DNA from: Helicobacteraceae bacterium
GTDB taxonomy: Bacteria > Campylobacterota > Campylobacteria > Campylobacterales > Sulfurimonadaceae
Reading direction: 5' to 3'
DNA: 64,000 bases
Assembly (NCBI GenBank): GCA_013138865.1
Contig: WTBY01000024.1
Location: 117,858-181,857 of the forward strand
Shown: positions 44,814 through 54,217 of the stretch, piece after piece
Numbering within the stretch: the stretch's first letter is position 1
How the letters are laid out: the number at the start of each line of letters is the position of its first letter
Position numbers and translations under genes: made by a program
The notes under the pieces: model-generated
The model's database searches: none
What the model saw: only the letters and a program-made list of their open reading frames with translations
Told to the model about the DNA's origin: nothing

Positions 44814-45963
44814 CCTATTTATGATTTTACCTTTAACATTAAGCATATTAAATGCTATTGATTTAGCTAATAATATTAAAGGTGATGTACAGTATTATTA
44901 CTATGGTATTGACAAAGACAATACTGATAACTCTTACGCTTCAGCTGTTGGTGGAAATGTAGAGTATAGATCCGAAAAGATATATAGGTTTGGTATACTT
45001 TTAGGTTGGACTAGCTCTAATATTTTAAATGCTGATAATGCCAAGCCAACAAGACTATTTAATAATGACACTACAGAAGTTAGTAATATAAATGCTATAT
45101 CACAGGCAAATATATTTTATCAAAATTCAAAAACTTACTTTAAATTTGGTTCACAAAAATTAGATACTCCACTACTTAACTCTACTTCAGGAAGAGTTGT
45201 ACCATGGACTTTTAATGCTGTTAATATGCTATACACACCATATACTCACTTACATATAGATATAGGTTACGTTGATACTATTCGATCAAATACCTCCAAT
45301 ATATACAAAAAAGATAGTGCTAGTGGTAAGTTAGAAGATGGTGTATATTACCTTGGTTTAAAAGAGTCATTAAATAAACATGCAGTCTTAACTATGTATT
45401 ATTATAATGCCCCTAAACTATATGACTCTATCTATCTTCAATACCGCTACAGCAGAGTTCACAAAAGTGATCTTTACTGTTTTGCTGTTCAATACATAAG
45501 AACATATAAAAATGGTGGTGACTCTTCTAATGCATCTTTAACTAAAAATAATGGTGGTTATGACACAAATCTTATAGGAGCTAAAGTTGGACTGTTTTAT
45601 GAAAACTTACAACTACAACTTGCAATGACAAAAAACTTTGGCTTAAGTGGAATAGACAAAGCCTATGGTGGTATTGTTTCACTATATACTAGCTCTATGA
45701 TAGCAGATGGCACAGGTGCATACAAGCCAACAGCTTACTCATTTAAATCAATTTTAGACTTAGGTGAAAATATTGAAGCTGAACTAGCATTAACAAAGGT
45801 AGAGTTTGATGACTATAGAGGTACTGCATACAACGCTATTTATGCTGGAGCTAAGTACTATTTAAGTCAATACACAACAGCACATCTGCGATATGAGAAA
45901 CTTTTTCCTTCCGATACTTTAAACCAGCACTATACACGTTTTATATTGAAGTATAAGTTTTAA
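44800..45963 (+). CDS. Outer-membrane porin-like beta-barrel protein
   Basis: About 387 residues with a signal peptide (LFMILPLTLSILNAID) and many alternating aromatic strands ending in RFILKYKF, a C-terminal Phe typical of outer-membrane barrels. The motif YFKFGSQKLDTPLLNS is like the Opr-type porins of Campylobacterota. I use the ATG at 44800, preceded by GAGG 8 bases upstream, rather than the in-frame GTG at 44791. Confidence 0.85.
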   Translation: MVLRNLFMILPLTLSILNAIDLANNIKGDVQYYYYGIDKDNTDNSYASAVGGNVEYRSEKIYRFGILLGWTSSNILNADNAKPTRLFNNDTTEVSNINAISQANIFYQNSKTYFKFGSQKLDTPLLNSTSGRVVPWTFNAVNMLYTPYTHLHIDIGYVDTIRSNTSNIYKKDSASGKLEDGVYYLGLKESLNKHAVLTMYYYNAPKLYDSIYLQYRYSRVHKSDLYCFAVQYIRTYKNGGDSSNASLTKNNGGYDTNLIGAKVGLFYENLQLQLAMTKNFGLSGIDKAYGGIVSLYTSSMIADGTGAYKPTAYSFKSILDLGENIEAELALTKVEFDDYRGTAYNAIYAGAKYYLSQYTTAHLRYEKLFPSDTLNQHYTRFILKYKF

Positions 45964-45968
45964 TAGTT

Positions 45969-46538
45969 TTATTTTAAAAGGTATAGAGCTATATTTTTAT
46001 AAAGCTGTATAAAAATAGTAGGATTTCTTTTTTGAGCTAATGTATTAATTTGAAAATAGAGTATTTTAGTATTTTTTGACGCTATGTAATCAAGTCCATC
46101 ATCCTCTATTGCGCAAACTTCTTTCAAGTTTAATAACCGACTCTCACTAATTGAGCCTTTATACTCAAAGCCTTTTGATGTATCCATAATTTCTATTTCA
46201 CCGTGAAGTAAAAAAGCTAAATAACTATCCATTTTAAACTTCATAAATATATCTGCACCATCAGTTAGAGTCTCTATTTTTTGCATTTTTGTTAAAGTTG
46301 CTATATGATTAATATCTATGTTATTAAATATCTTTATGTTGCTTAAAAGCATTAACAACTCCCGTTGAGCAGAAGATAATTGAGGCTTTTTCTTTGGAGC
46401 TTCAACTTGCTTTTTAACAGTTTTTTTTGTAACTATTTTTTTTACTTTTTTAAATGACTCATTAAATGGTTTAGACTCTGCACTTAATACTTCTTTAATA
46501 AATAAAATATCTGCCTTAGAATAGTGAGTTGATTTCAT
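45969..46538 (-). CDS. Cyclic-nucleotide-fold protein, paralogue 1
   Basis: 189 residues. A Lys-rich N-terminus (about 1-55) leads to a cyclic-nucleotide-binding-like beta fold: IFNNIDINHIATLTKMQKIETLTDGADIF, AFLLHGEIEIMDT, FEYKGSI. The phosphate-binding cassette of true CRP proteins is not evident, and there is no DNA-binding domain. It clearly resembles the gene at 47242 (shared IETL.DG.D.F and MDT..GFEYKGSI). Third gene of a tightly coupled trio (TAATG junctions). Confidence 0.75.
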   Translation of the reverse strand: MKSTHYSKADILFIKEVLSAESKPFNESFKKVKKIVTKKTVKKQVEAPKKKPQLSSAQRELLMLLSNIKIFNNIDINHIATLTKMQKIETLTDGADIFMKFKMDSYLAFLLHGEIEIMDTSKGFEYKGSISESRLLNLKEVCAIEDDGLDYIASKNTKILYFQINTLAQKRNPTIFIQLYKNIALYLLK

Positions 46539-47242
46539 TAAAGTTTCTCTAACTTTCTTACAATCTCTTTCATTTTAACGGCTTTACTACCAGCTAAACG
46601 ATTAAGTGTATATTTCAAGTAAGAGACTAAAGAGTACTCGCCCTCTATAGAAATAGAGTTAAAAAATTTATTTATATCATAAGAGTTTTGTGCCTTGTAC
46701 CATAACACCTGATCAAATAAAAATAGTTTAGTATTAATAGCATTTTTTAGAGTTCTTAGAAGTCTATCTCTCTCTATTTCAAACTCTTTAATAAACTCCT
46801 CTTCAGCTCTTTTAAGCAAAAATGCTTTATCATCATAAAGTAGTGTTAATGACTCATCTACTATTTCTGAATCTGCTGGAAGAATATTTATATTTTTCAC
46901 AATTAAACTACTAAATACTGCTGATGGTATTTTATTTTCAGAGTTAAACTTAGAATATATTTTTATTAGTTCTTTAATATCACGCTGCATTAAGTCCAAA
47001 ATACCGCTGTTAAGTTTCATATCTATGTTGAGTAAATTTTTTAAAGAAGAAAATATAACATCCACTATAGTTATATAGTTAAATGAAGGAGCTTTAAATT
47101 CTGCAAAAAGTAAAAAAGCATCTTCTTTATCTATAAACAGTTTAATTTCATTAAAGTACTCTTTTGTAAGTGACTCTATAATTTTATACATCTGTTTTGT
47201 TGTTTCTAAGTCAAGTGATTTTTGATCTTGCTCATCATCCAT
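46538..47242 (-). CDS. Helical protein between two cyclic-nucleotide-fold paralogues
   Basis: 234 residues, predicted all-helical, acidic, no signal or membrane segment (LTKEYFNEIKLFIDKEDAFLLFAEFKAP...). I recognise no family. Both ends join neighbours by TAATG overlaps, so it is very likely made together with the two paralogues and may bridge them. Confidence 0.72.
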   Translation of the reverse strand: MDDEQDQKSLDLETTKQMYKIIESLTKEYFNEIKLFIDKEDAFLLFAEFKAPSFNYITIVDVIFSSLKNLLNIDMKLNSGILDLMQRDIKELIKIYSKFNSENKIPSAVFSSLIVKNINILPADSEIVDESLTLLYDDKAFLLKRAEEEFIKEFEIERDRLLRTLKNAINTKLFLFDQVLWYKAQNSYDINKFFNSISIEGEYSLVSYLKYTLNRLAGSKAVKMKEIVRKLEKL

Positions 47243-47682
47243 TATTTACTCTTTTTTCTAGCAGTCATCTCTACTATATTTTGAAATAATTTTAAAAATA
47301 GTAGAGGATATTTTTTTTCATTTATAGCATTAAACTCAAAGAATAGCACCTTTGTTATACCAGAACTAATATATTCTAACTTATCGTCACTGTTATTTAA
47401 AACAACTGCTAAATTAACTATATTATTAGGCTCTATTGAACCTTTATACTCAAAACCGTCTACTGTGTCCATAACCTCTACTGCACCACTAACTACATAA
47501 GCTAAAGAAGAAGTTTTTTTATATTTTAAAAATAGATCTGATCCATCTTGAAGAGTCTCAATTTTCTGTTTTAAAGTTAATCCTATAATCTCTTTTTGAA
47601 TAAAGCCATTAAAAATATCTACGCTCAAAAGAGCAGATAACAACTCATTTTTTTTTGATATATTTTCTCTTGATTCAGACAT
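47242..47682 (-). CDS. Cyclic-nucleotide-fold protein, paralogue 2
   Basis: 146 residues, essentially the beta-fold domain alone: VDIFNGFIQKEIIGLTLKQKIETLQDGSDLF, SLAYVVSGAVEVMDTVDGFEYKGSI. About a third of positions match paralogue 1 by eye. First of the trio, 4 bases after the lipoprotein gene. Confidence 0.75.
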   Translation of the reverse strand: MSESRENISKKNELLSALLSVDIFNGFIQKEIIGLTLKQKIETLQDGSDLFLKYKKTSSLAYVVSGAVEVMDTVDGFEYKGSIEPNNIVNLAVVLNNSDDKLEYISSGITKVLFFEFNAINEKKYPLLFLKLFQNIVEMTARKKSK

Positions 47683-47686
47683 GAAA

Positions 47687-48049
47687 TTATTTTTTTTCTG
47701 AAATAAGAAGATAAATTTTATTGCTGTTAGGATTTTGCCAAAGCTTTAACTGTATAAATTCATGTGAAGTAGTTGGTGAGTAGTTAAGCTTTTTTAATAG
47801 TTTAACTTCCGCCGATTCGAAAGCTTTTTTAATAGTAGATTCTCTACTATTTTGATCAATAGACGAACTACCTATCACCGTTACTCTATTAGTATAAATC
47901 TCTTTCCCACATAACCATTCAGGTGCAAGTGCATTATCAATACGACATTTGTACATATTACTCTGTTCAATAGGTGTTAATTTAATCATTTTAGGACCAC
48001 AACCTAAAAATATAAAAGATAATAAAACTAAAAAAATATGTTTTTTCAT
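47687..48049 (-). CDS. Lipoprotein of unknown function
   Basis: 120 residues with a signal peptide and lipobox (LSFIFLGC; Cys about residue 17), so likely an outer- or inner-membrane lipoprotein. The rest has PEWLCGKEIYTNRVTVIGSSSIDQNSRESTIKKAFESAEVKLLKK, resembling small LPP20-type lipoproteins of Helicobacter and relatives. It may share a transcript with the cyclic-nucleotide-fold trio downstream. Confidence 0.78.
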   Translation of the reverse strand: MKKHIFLVLLSFIFLGCGPKMIKLTPIEQSNMYKCRIDNALAPEWLCGKEIYTNRVTVIGSSSIDQNSRESTIKKAFESAEVKLLKKLNYSPTTSHEFIQLKLWQNPNSNKIYLLISEKK

Positions 48050-48134
48050 AAATAACCAATAAATAATAATTTTTAATACTTTAACATAACTTCACTAAAG
48101 CAATTATTTTAAGTACTTTTTTTTTAAAACACCT

Positions 48135-48140
48135 TATAAT
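48135..48140 (+). promoter_or_regulatory. -10 box of the phosphoribosyltransferase gene
   Basis: TATAAT 29 bases before the ATG, followed by an AGG motif about 9 bases before the start. Confidence 0.5.
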
Positions 48141-48168
48141 ATCAAAAAGTTAATATTAGGTTTAAAAA

Positions 48169-48609
48169 ATGAAAGAGTACAATTTTGAAGAGTTTAATGA
48201 AGATGTAAATATTCTATATAACAAATTATGTCATGAAAATATAGATACCATAGTCGCTTTAGCAAGAGGTGGCTTAATGCTTGCTCAACTATTAGCATAT
48301 AAGTTAGACATTAGGGATGTACAAAGTATTCAAACTATCTCTTATGATAAAAATAATAAACTTAACAGCGTAACTGTGATAGGATCCATCAACATAAAAG
48401 ACAGAGCAAAAGTATTAATTGTAGATGATATAGTTGATAGTGGTGATACGCTAAAAACTGTTTTAGACCTATTTAAGCGTCAATATAAAACTAATAATTT
48501 CATATCTGCTTCAATTTTTTTTAAAAATAGTGCTTTAATTCAACCAAACTATAAAGTTAAAGAAGCAACCGAATGGATCGACTTCTTTTGGGAAAAAGTT
48601 AACAAATAG
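48169..48609 (+). CDS. Type I phosphoribosyltransferase
   Basis: 146 residues with the PRPP-binding loop VLIVDDIVDSGDTLKT and DTIVALARGGLMLAQLLAYKL near the start. Size and motif fit xanthine/guanine or hypoxanthine phosphoribosyltransferases (purine salvage). WIDFFWEK near the end supports the Gpt-like group. Confidence 0.85.
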   Translation: MKEYNFEEFNEDVNILYNKLCHENIDTIVALARGGLMLAQLLAYKLDIRDVQSIQTISYDKNNKLNSVTVIGSINIKDRAKVLIVDDIVDSGDTLKTVLDLFKRQYKTNNFISASIFFKNSALIQPNYKVKEATEWIDFFWEKVNK

Positions 48610-48667
48610 TAAACAATAGACGATATGGTTTTAAAATATTCCATTTGCGCAAAGGGGCTTTTATATT

Positions 48668-50482
48668 ATGGGTGATTTTTCTCCGTACCAAGTTAAAACA
48701 AGAGATTTAGTAAGAACTCTAGTAGAAGCATCAGGAGAGCATGGCATAAAAGCTTCTATGGTTGATTTTGATCTGCTTTCATATGAAAGTTACTATAAAA
48801 ATCATAATACGCAAGAGTGGAAGCTATTTAATAGAGCTGAAAGTCCATTTATTGTTGAAGCGACTGCTTTAGAAAACTCTAAACAAGAGTTCTTTCAAGA
48901 GTACGTTATAAGTGTTAAACCCCTAAGAAAAGATGACTCAAACCTTGATCTTATTATAAAACTAAGTGCAAATAAAAGCAAAAGTAAAGTAATTGTTAAA
49001 GTCTCTAAAGCATCAACTATCATTTATGCTCACGATAGTGCGGTAAAAATAAAAGATATTATCTATAAAAAGTTACTTAGACTCTCGTTTTTAATAGATA
49101 TTTTTGATAGTGATTTAGATGTTCAAATTCTTGATCTTTTAGACATAATTAAAGACAAAGGTTCCCTAGACAAAGACTTTACTATAACAGCTTGTGAAGC
49201 TCTTAATCCTAAAGACTCTATTGATGATCATATTATTTATAACTATTTTGACGAAACTAATAAAGAACTCTTTACACCCGTTAGTGCAGATGAGTGTGTT
49301 GTTACTTATGTAAAACCAGTTCGTGGAGTAAGTGGACGTGGCTGTAATGGTAAATTTATAGAAGCTCTATCACCTACAGAAAAACATGCAAAATATCTTC
49401 GTATTAAAGATGACAGCCTTAGAAAAGAAGACGAAGAACTAGAAATAAAGTACTACGCTAACATTGATGGTTTTATAACAAATGAAGAGGGTGCACTCTC
49501 TGTTGGTAAAGATCTCTCAGTTAAAAAGATCTCTTTTAAAGAGACAGGATCTGTTAGTGGTGATCTCGACAAAGATGTAAGTATTAATGTTCAAAAAACT
49601 GACTCTCATGAAGATGCGATCGGTGCTGGTCTTAAAGTTGAAGCTAAAGATGTAACTATTGATGGTACAGTTGGTAGTGGAGCAATCGTTCACGCTGAAA
49701 CTGTGAATATTAAAGCACAAACACATAAAGAGTCAACTCTAATAGTAACAGATACTGCTACAATATACCTGCATCGTGGAAAACTAACAAGTAAAATAGC
49801 AAAAATTAATATTTTAGAGTCTGGTATTATAGATGCTGATGATATAGATATAGAGCTAATGGTTGGTGGTGAAGTACGTGGTAGAGTTATACATGTCAAA
49901 GAGGTTAAATCTAACTCACTTCTTATTGCTTCTGAGCGTATTGTAGTTGATCATATAAGTGGTGAGGGTAATAAGTTTATTATTGATCCATCATCTATAG
50001 ATGAATTTAGTAGTGAAGTTAAAGAACAAATAACAGAAATTGATGCTGTAAAAAAAGATATGAAAATTATTCATGATACTCAGTTAAAACTACAACAAAT
50101 TTTCAAAGCATTAAGTTCTAATGTAAAAGTTTTCCAACAAAACATTGCTCGGGCTAAAAAGAACAAAATGAAACCAAATCCTGTAGATATTGGAAAACTT
50201 CTAAAATTTAAAAAATCAGGTGAGCTAATTAAAGAGAGTGCTGAGAAAAAGGCTGTGCTAGTAGAGAAGCTAGAGGTCATGAATGCTAAACTAGAAGAGT
50301 TATACGCTGCTGAGCTAAACTCAGAGGTTATACATAACGGAACTTATAGAAATAACGCAAGAGTTACTTTTATAGACCCAAAAACTAAAGAAGAGTATAG
50401 TACTTTTCCAAATTCAAAAATAACAAAAATTAGTTTAGAAGAGTCAGAAGATGGTGAGAGTAAAAAACTCGTTTTCAAATAG
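48668..50482 (+). CDS. fapA: FapA-family (DUF342) protein
   Basis: 604 residues. A variable N-terminal domain (1-160) is followed by the FapA domain (about 185-420): DECVVTYVKPVRGVSGRGCNGKFIEA and a series of beta-helix turns rich in Val/Ile/Gly (KVEAKDVTIDGTVGSGAIVHAETVNIKA...), then a coiled coil (about 435-545). FapA is linked to polar flagellar assembly or localisation in some gammaproteobacteria; the role in Campylobacterota is inferred. Start supported by an AAGGGG motif. Confidence 0.85.
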   Translation: MGDFSPYQVKTRDLVRTLVEASGEHGIKASMVDFDLLSYESYYKNHNTQEWKLFNRAESPFIVEATALENSKQEFFQEYVISVKPLRKDDSNLDLIIKLSANKSKSKVIVKVSKASTIIYAHDSAVKIKDIIYKKLLRLSFLIDIFDSDLDVQILDLLDIIKDKGSLDKDFTITACEALNPKDSIDDHIIYNYFDETNKELFTPVSADECVVTYVKPVRGVSGRGCNGKFIEALSPTEKHAKYLRIKDDSLRKEDEELEIKYYANIDGFITNEEGALSVGKDLSVKKISFKETGSVSGDLDKDVSINVQKTDSHEDAIGAGLKVEAKDVTIDGTVGSGAIVHAETVNIKAQTHKESTLIVTDTATIYLHRGKLTSKIAKINILESGIIDADDIDIELMVGGEVRGRVIHVKEVKSNSLLIASERIVVDHISGEGNKFIIDPSSIDEFSSEVKEQITEIDAVKKDMKIIHDTQLKLQQIFKALSSNVKVFQQNIARAKKNKMKPNPVDIGKLLKFKKSGELIKESAEKKAVLVEKLEVMNAKLEELYAAELNSEVIHNGTYRNNARVTFIDPKTKEEYSTFPNSKITKISLEESEDGESKKLVFK

Positions 50483-50511
50483 TCTTTAAAAAATTACTTT
50501 TATTTTAATAT

Positions 50512-50535
50512 AAATACTGCCTTACGGCAGTATTT
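50512..50535. terminator. Bidirectional terminator between fapA and glnA
   Basis: Perfect 10-bp stem AAATACTGCC, loop TTAC, GGCAGTATTT between convergent genes. On the minus strand, after glnA, it is followed by T/A-rich sequence (TAAAATAAAAG...ATTTTTT). Confidence 0.8.
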
Positions 50536-50541
50536 AAAAGC

Positions 50542-51972
50542 TTAACACTGGTATGTAGTTTTAAACTCATAAGCAGTTGGACGACCCTCATCTGGATAAA
50601 CATCACGATCGAAACGGTAATGTTGATAAGCATCTATAAATTCTTTTGTAAACACAGGCTTAAGAAAGTCGTGATCTGTAATAAGACCTTCAAGCGCTTC
50701 ACGTAAAGTGTGTGGCATTTGAGGAATACCTTTTTCACGAATCTCATCAAGAGAAAGTTCATAAAGATCTTCATCCATTGGACCAACAGGGATATCTGCA
50801 TTCTTGATACCATCAAGACCAGCCATCATCATTACAGCAAATGCTAAGTAAGGACAAGCAGTAGAATCTGGAAATCTCATCTCTAAACGAGTAGCACCTT
50901 CACCAGCTCCATAAGGGATACGACAAGCTGCAGAACGGTTTTTTGCAGAGTAAGTTAAGATACTTGGTGCTTCAAAACCTGGTAGTAAACGCTTGTACGA
51001 GTTCGTCGTAGGATTTGTAAACGCTGAAACTGCAGCAGAGTGTTTAAAGATACCACCAGCATAGTTAAGAGCCATTTGTGAAAGGTTACCATAAGCACCC
51101 TCTTTATAGAAAAGGTTTTTACCATCTTTCCATAAAGATTGGTGAACGTGCATACCATTACCATTATCACCAAACATTGGTTTAGGCATAAATGTTGCAG
51201 TTTTGCCATTAAGATGAGCAATCATTTTGATAACATATTTATATTTTTGAACATTATCAGCAGCACCAATGATGTCAGAGTAAACAATACCGATCTCATG
51301 TTGAGCTTGTGCAACTTCATGGTGACCAAGAACAACTTCAAGACCAACTTGCTCAAGAACTTGCATCATCTCCGCACGGATATCTACAGCACTATCAGTT
51401 GGCGCAACTGGAAAGTAACCGCCTTTAGTTCCTGGTCTGTGACCTGTATTATACATCTCAGGGTATGGGTTATTTGAATTCCACTCACCCTCTTCGCTAT
51501 CAACTTTATACCCAGCTTCATTGATATTATCAACAAAAGTTACAGAGTCAAACATAAAAAATTCATTTTCAGGACCAAAGTAAGCAGCATCAGCAATACC
51601 GATAGACTCAGCGTGTGTTAATGCAGCTTTAGCGATTGAACGTGGACATCTTTCATAAGCTTGATTTTTGTAGATATCATAAACATCACAAAACATAATA
51701 ATAGTTGGATCAGCAGTAAATGGGTCTAAGAAAGAACTACCTACATCAGGTGTTAAAAGCATATCTGACTCATTAATTGGTTGCCATGCTTCGATCGAAG
51801 AACCATCAAACGGAAGACCATTTTCAAGTTGACCTACAGTAACAGCGCTCATTCTATAACTAATATGGTGCCATGCACCTTTAATGTCAGTAAATCTAAA
51901 ATCTACAAACTGAACATCATTTGCTTCACAATATGTAAAGAACTCTTCTGTGCTATTAACAAATTTTCCCAT
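50542..51972 (-). CDS. glnA: Glutamine synthetase type I
   Basis: Makes glutamine from glutamate and ammonia. 476 residues from the ATG at 51972 (GGAG 7 bases upstream; an ATG 12 bases earlier lacks one). Segments [47 protein letters not shown] metal site and RSAACRIP are diagnostic. A tyrosine at the adenylylation-loop position (DLYELSLDE) is present, so regulation by adenylylation is possible. A -10 box (TATAAT, minus, 52058-52063) lies upstream. Confidence 0.97.
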   Translation of the reverse strand: MGKFVNSTEEFFTYCEANDVQFVDFRFTDIKGAWHHISYRMSAVTVGQLENGLPFDGSSIEAWQPINESDMLLTPDVGSSFLDPFTADPTIIMFCDVYDIYKNQAYERCPRSIAKAALTHAESIGIADAAYFGPENEFFMFDSVTFVDNINEAGYKVDSEEGEWNSNNPYPEMYNTGHRPGTKGGYFPVAPTDSAVDIRAEMMQVLEQVGLEVVLGHHEVAQAQHEIGIVYSDIIGAADNVQKYKYVIKMIAHLNGKTATFMPKPMFGDNGNGMHVHQSLWKDGKNLFYKEGAYGNLSQMALNYAGGIFKHSAAVSAFTNPTTNSYKRLLPGFEAPSILTYSAKNRSAACRIPYGAGEGATRLEMRFPDSTACPYLAFAVMMMAGLDGIKNADIPVGPMDEDLYELSLDEIREKGIPQMPHTLREALEGLITDHDFLKPVFTKEFIDAYQHYRFDRDVYPDEGRPTAYEFKTTYQC

Positions 51973-52106
51973 GTTTCGCTCCATTGTTTAAATATTGTAA
52001 AAAGTATATCTAAAGTAATTACTATTGAAGAGTAAATAGTGCTTAATATTTATGCATATTATAGTAGTGTTTCTATATGTCACAAAACAGTTCTATACAA
52101 AGATGA

Positions 52107-52889
52107 TTAAATATTAATCATCTCTTTACTCCTATTAGTATACACAGAACACTCACTATAGCCTATTCTACGTGCTAAGCTGTACATATCCTCATTATAA
52201 AAACCAACTTGTTCAACAGAGTGAGCATCACTACCAAAAGTAATAGGTATTTGCATCTCATAGGCTAAGTTTAAAAGTTCTTCTGATGGGTAAGCCTCTT
52301 TTACTGGTTTTCTATACCCTGCTCCATTGATCTCAATTGACATACCAGATCTTTTTATAGACTCAAATGCACTAGAAGCTATATCTATAATACTTTTATT
52401 TGGCAAAAACTTAAATACTTTTATAAGATCTATGTGCCCTACAATATCAAACTTACCACTATCAGCTAATAGTTCAATTTGATCAAAATACTTTTGCCAA
52501 ACTTCATCTATATCTCTATTTTTGTACTCACCTATAAACTCAGGGTTGTCAAACCCCCAACTATCTAAAAAGTGAACACTTCCGATAAGATAGTCAACTT
52601 TAGCATTTAAAACTCTATCGTCCATATAGCCAGGTAAAAAATCGACTTCATAAGCTAGTTTTATATCTATACTATTTTTGTATTCATTTTTAAGTCCTAA
52701 TATTTCATCTTCATAACTCCGCATTTGATCAAAACTCATTCTATATTTTTCATCATATTTCATAGGTGCATGATCACTAAAGCCATAAATATCTATCTTT
52801 TTCTCTATAGCTTTTTCAATATACTCACGAGATGTTCCTGTCGCATGGTTGCATCTATTCGTGTGGTTGTGCAGGTCTATAATTTTCAT
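52107..52889 (-). CDS. PHP-domain phosphatase (histidinol-phosphatase-like)
   Basis: 260 residues: metal-binding HNH and downstream H in DLHNHTNRCNHATGT, GFSDHAPM, LAYEVDFLPGY, GSVHFLD, VGHIDLIK and TFGSDAH complete the PHP metal site. Resembles HisK-type histidinol-phosphate phosphatase of histidine synthesis, but other phosphoesters are possible. Divergent from cheZ. Confidence 0.87.
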   Translation of the reverse strand: MKIIDLHNHTNRCNHATGTSREYIEKAIEKKIDIYGFSDHAPMKYDEKYRMSFDQMRSYEDEILGLKNEYKNSIDIKLAYEVDFLPGYMDDRVLNAKVDYLIGSVHFLDSWGFDNPEFIGEYKNRDIDEVWQKYFDQIELLADSGKFDIVGHIDLIKVFKFLPNKSIIDIASSAFESIKRSGMSIEINGAGYRKPVKEAYPSEELLNLAYEMQIPITFGSDAHSVEQVGFYNEDMYSLARRIGYSECSVYTNRSKEMINI

Positions 52890-52980
52890 AGTTTTATCTT
52901 TATAAATGATTTTTGTGATATTATAGTGAAATTAATTTTATATTTATATTCGAATTACTATAAAAGTTGGAGAATTTCAA

Positions 52981-53667
52981 ATGACACAAGAAGAACTAGA
53001 TGCATTAATGGGTGGAGACATAGACCTTGATGCTATGGAAGATGAAGTTGATGAGAGTTCAGAAGAAATTGCTGAAGAGGAGACTACAGATGAAAGTACT
53101 TCACAAGAAGTTGCTGCTGAATTAAGAAAAACAAACAACCCTCCACCTGCCATTGATGAAAATAAAATGGTAGATCAACTTGATGTTGTAACAAAAGAGA
53201 GTGAAGAAAAAGCTAGTGAAATTTTTGACAAGCTAGACGAAGTTAGTGAAATCTTGGATACTACTGAATCATCAACTAATGACATTATCTCAACTATAGA
53301 AGCAAACATTAAAATTTTTGAAGCACTTAGTGCAAAATTTCCTGAAGTAAGTAGTTTTAGTGAACAAGTAGAGCAAAATAGAACCGCTCTTGAGAGTGCT
53401 AATACAATAGTTGAACAAGCACAAGAGGGTATTGATCATATTATGATTGCTATGGATACTATGCAATACCAAGATATCCACCGTCAAAAGATTGAACGTG
53501 TTATTAATGTTATTCGTTCACTTTCAGGGTACTTGAATATTCTATTCTCATCAGATAAAAAAGATGATATAAAACGAGCACCATCAGCCTCACACTTACC
53601 AGGCGATGACAATGAAACTGTTGATGCTGATGAAATAGAAGCACTTTTAGCATCTTTTGGTAACTAA
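52981..53667 (+). CDS. cheZ: CheZ-like phosphatase with FliM-like N-terminal peptide
   Basis: 228 residues. Residues 1-12 (TQEELDALMGGD) resemble the CheY-binding N-terminus of FliM. An acidic linker (about 15-60) precedes long helices with the phosphatase motif MQYQDIHRQKIERV (D165 and Q169 match the catalytic pattern of CheZ) and GYLN. The C-terminus (DADEIEALLASFGN) matches the CheY-binding tail of E. coli CheZ (QVDDLLDSLGF). Together these point to dephosphorylation of CheY-P near the motor or array. The gene precedes a U32 peptidase, as H. pylori CheZ does. Confidence 0.87.
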   Translation: MTQEELDALMGGDIDLDAMEDEVDESSEEIAEEETTDESTSQEVAAELRKTNNPPPAIDENKMVDQLDVVTKESEEKASEIFDKLDEVSEILDTTESSTNDIISTIEANIKIFEALSAKFPEVSSFSEQVEQNRTALESANTIVEQAQEGIDHIMIAMDTMQYQDIHRQKIERVINVIRSLSGYLNILFSSDKKDDIKRAPSASHLPGDDNETVDADEIEALLASFGN

Positions 53668-53672
53668 CCAAG

Positions 53673-54212
53673 ATGGATCTTACTGCCCTTCCTGATGAAA
53701 ATACTAGAGTAGTAGAACAGCTTGATGAAGTAAATAAAGAGAGCGAAGAAAAAGCCGAAGAAATAATAAATTTTTTAGATACTCTTAGTGAAGAGTTAGG
53801 TAATGCTTCTGAATTCATTACATCTTTAATTGAAGAGACAGAAGATGATATTAAACTTTTTAATTCACTCAATACAAAATTTCCAGATATAGATATTTTT
53901 TCAAAAAAAATCAAAAAAAAAGAGAAACACTTAGAAGATCTTAAAAGCTTGTTTGGTAAGTTAGAAGAGCAGATTGATCAAACTTTTGAAGTTATGAATA
54001 ATATGCAATACCAAGATATTCACCGTCAAAAAATAGAGAGAGTAGTAAACTTTATACGTACACTAGCAGGGTATTTAAATACTCTTTTCTCATCTGAGAG
54101 AGATGACTCTGAACGTGCACCATCTGCTCAGCACATACCTGGCGACAATGGAGATACTATGGCAGAAGATGAAATTGAAGCACTTTTAAGCTCTTTTGGT
54201 AATAAAAAGTAG
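53673..54212 (+). CDS. Second CheZ-like phosphatase
   Basis: 179 residues and clearly a paralogue of the preceding gene: VEQLDEVNKESEEKAEEI, MQYQDIHRQKIERVVNFIRTLAGYLNTLFS (D115, Q119) and the C-terminal peptide EDEIEALLSSFG. It lacks the FliM-like N-terminal peptide and the acidic linker. It starts 5 bases after the first gene, so the pair arose by tandem duplication. The two may form heterodimers, since CheZ works as a dimer. Confidence 0.87.
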   Translation: MDLTALPDENTRVVEQLDEVNKESEEKAEEIINFLDTLSEELGNASEFITSLIEETEDDIKLFNSLNTKFPDIDIFSKKIKKKEKHLEDLKSLFGKLEEQIDQTFEVMNNMQYQDIHRQKIERVVNFIRTLAGYLNTLFSSERDDSERAPSAQHIPGDNGDTMAEDEIEALLSSFGNKK

Positions 54213-54217
54213 CTAAT

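Noticed and set aside
48610..48667. TTTGCGC near 48650 considered as a sigma-54 promoter for fapA
   Set aside because: The GG and GC elements are not at the required 10-base spacing.
50955..51477. Frames on both strands within glnA
   Set aside because: glnA is full length with all family motifs; these are shadows.
53510..53914. Minus-strand frame spanning the junction of the two CheZ-like genes
   Set aside because: Both plus-strand genes show conserved motifs throughout this interval; the frame is explained by Asp/Glu codons read in reverse.
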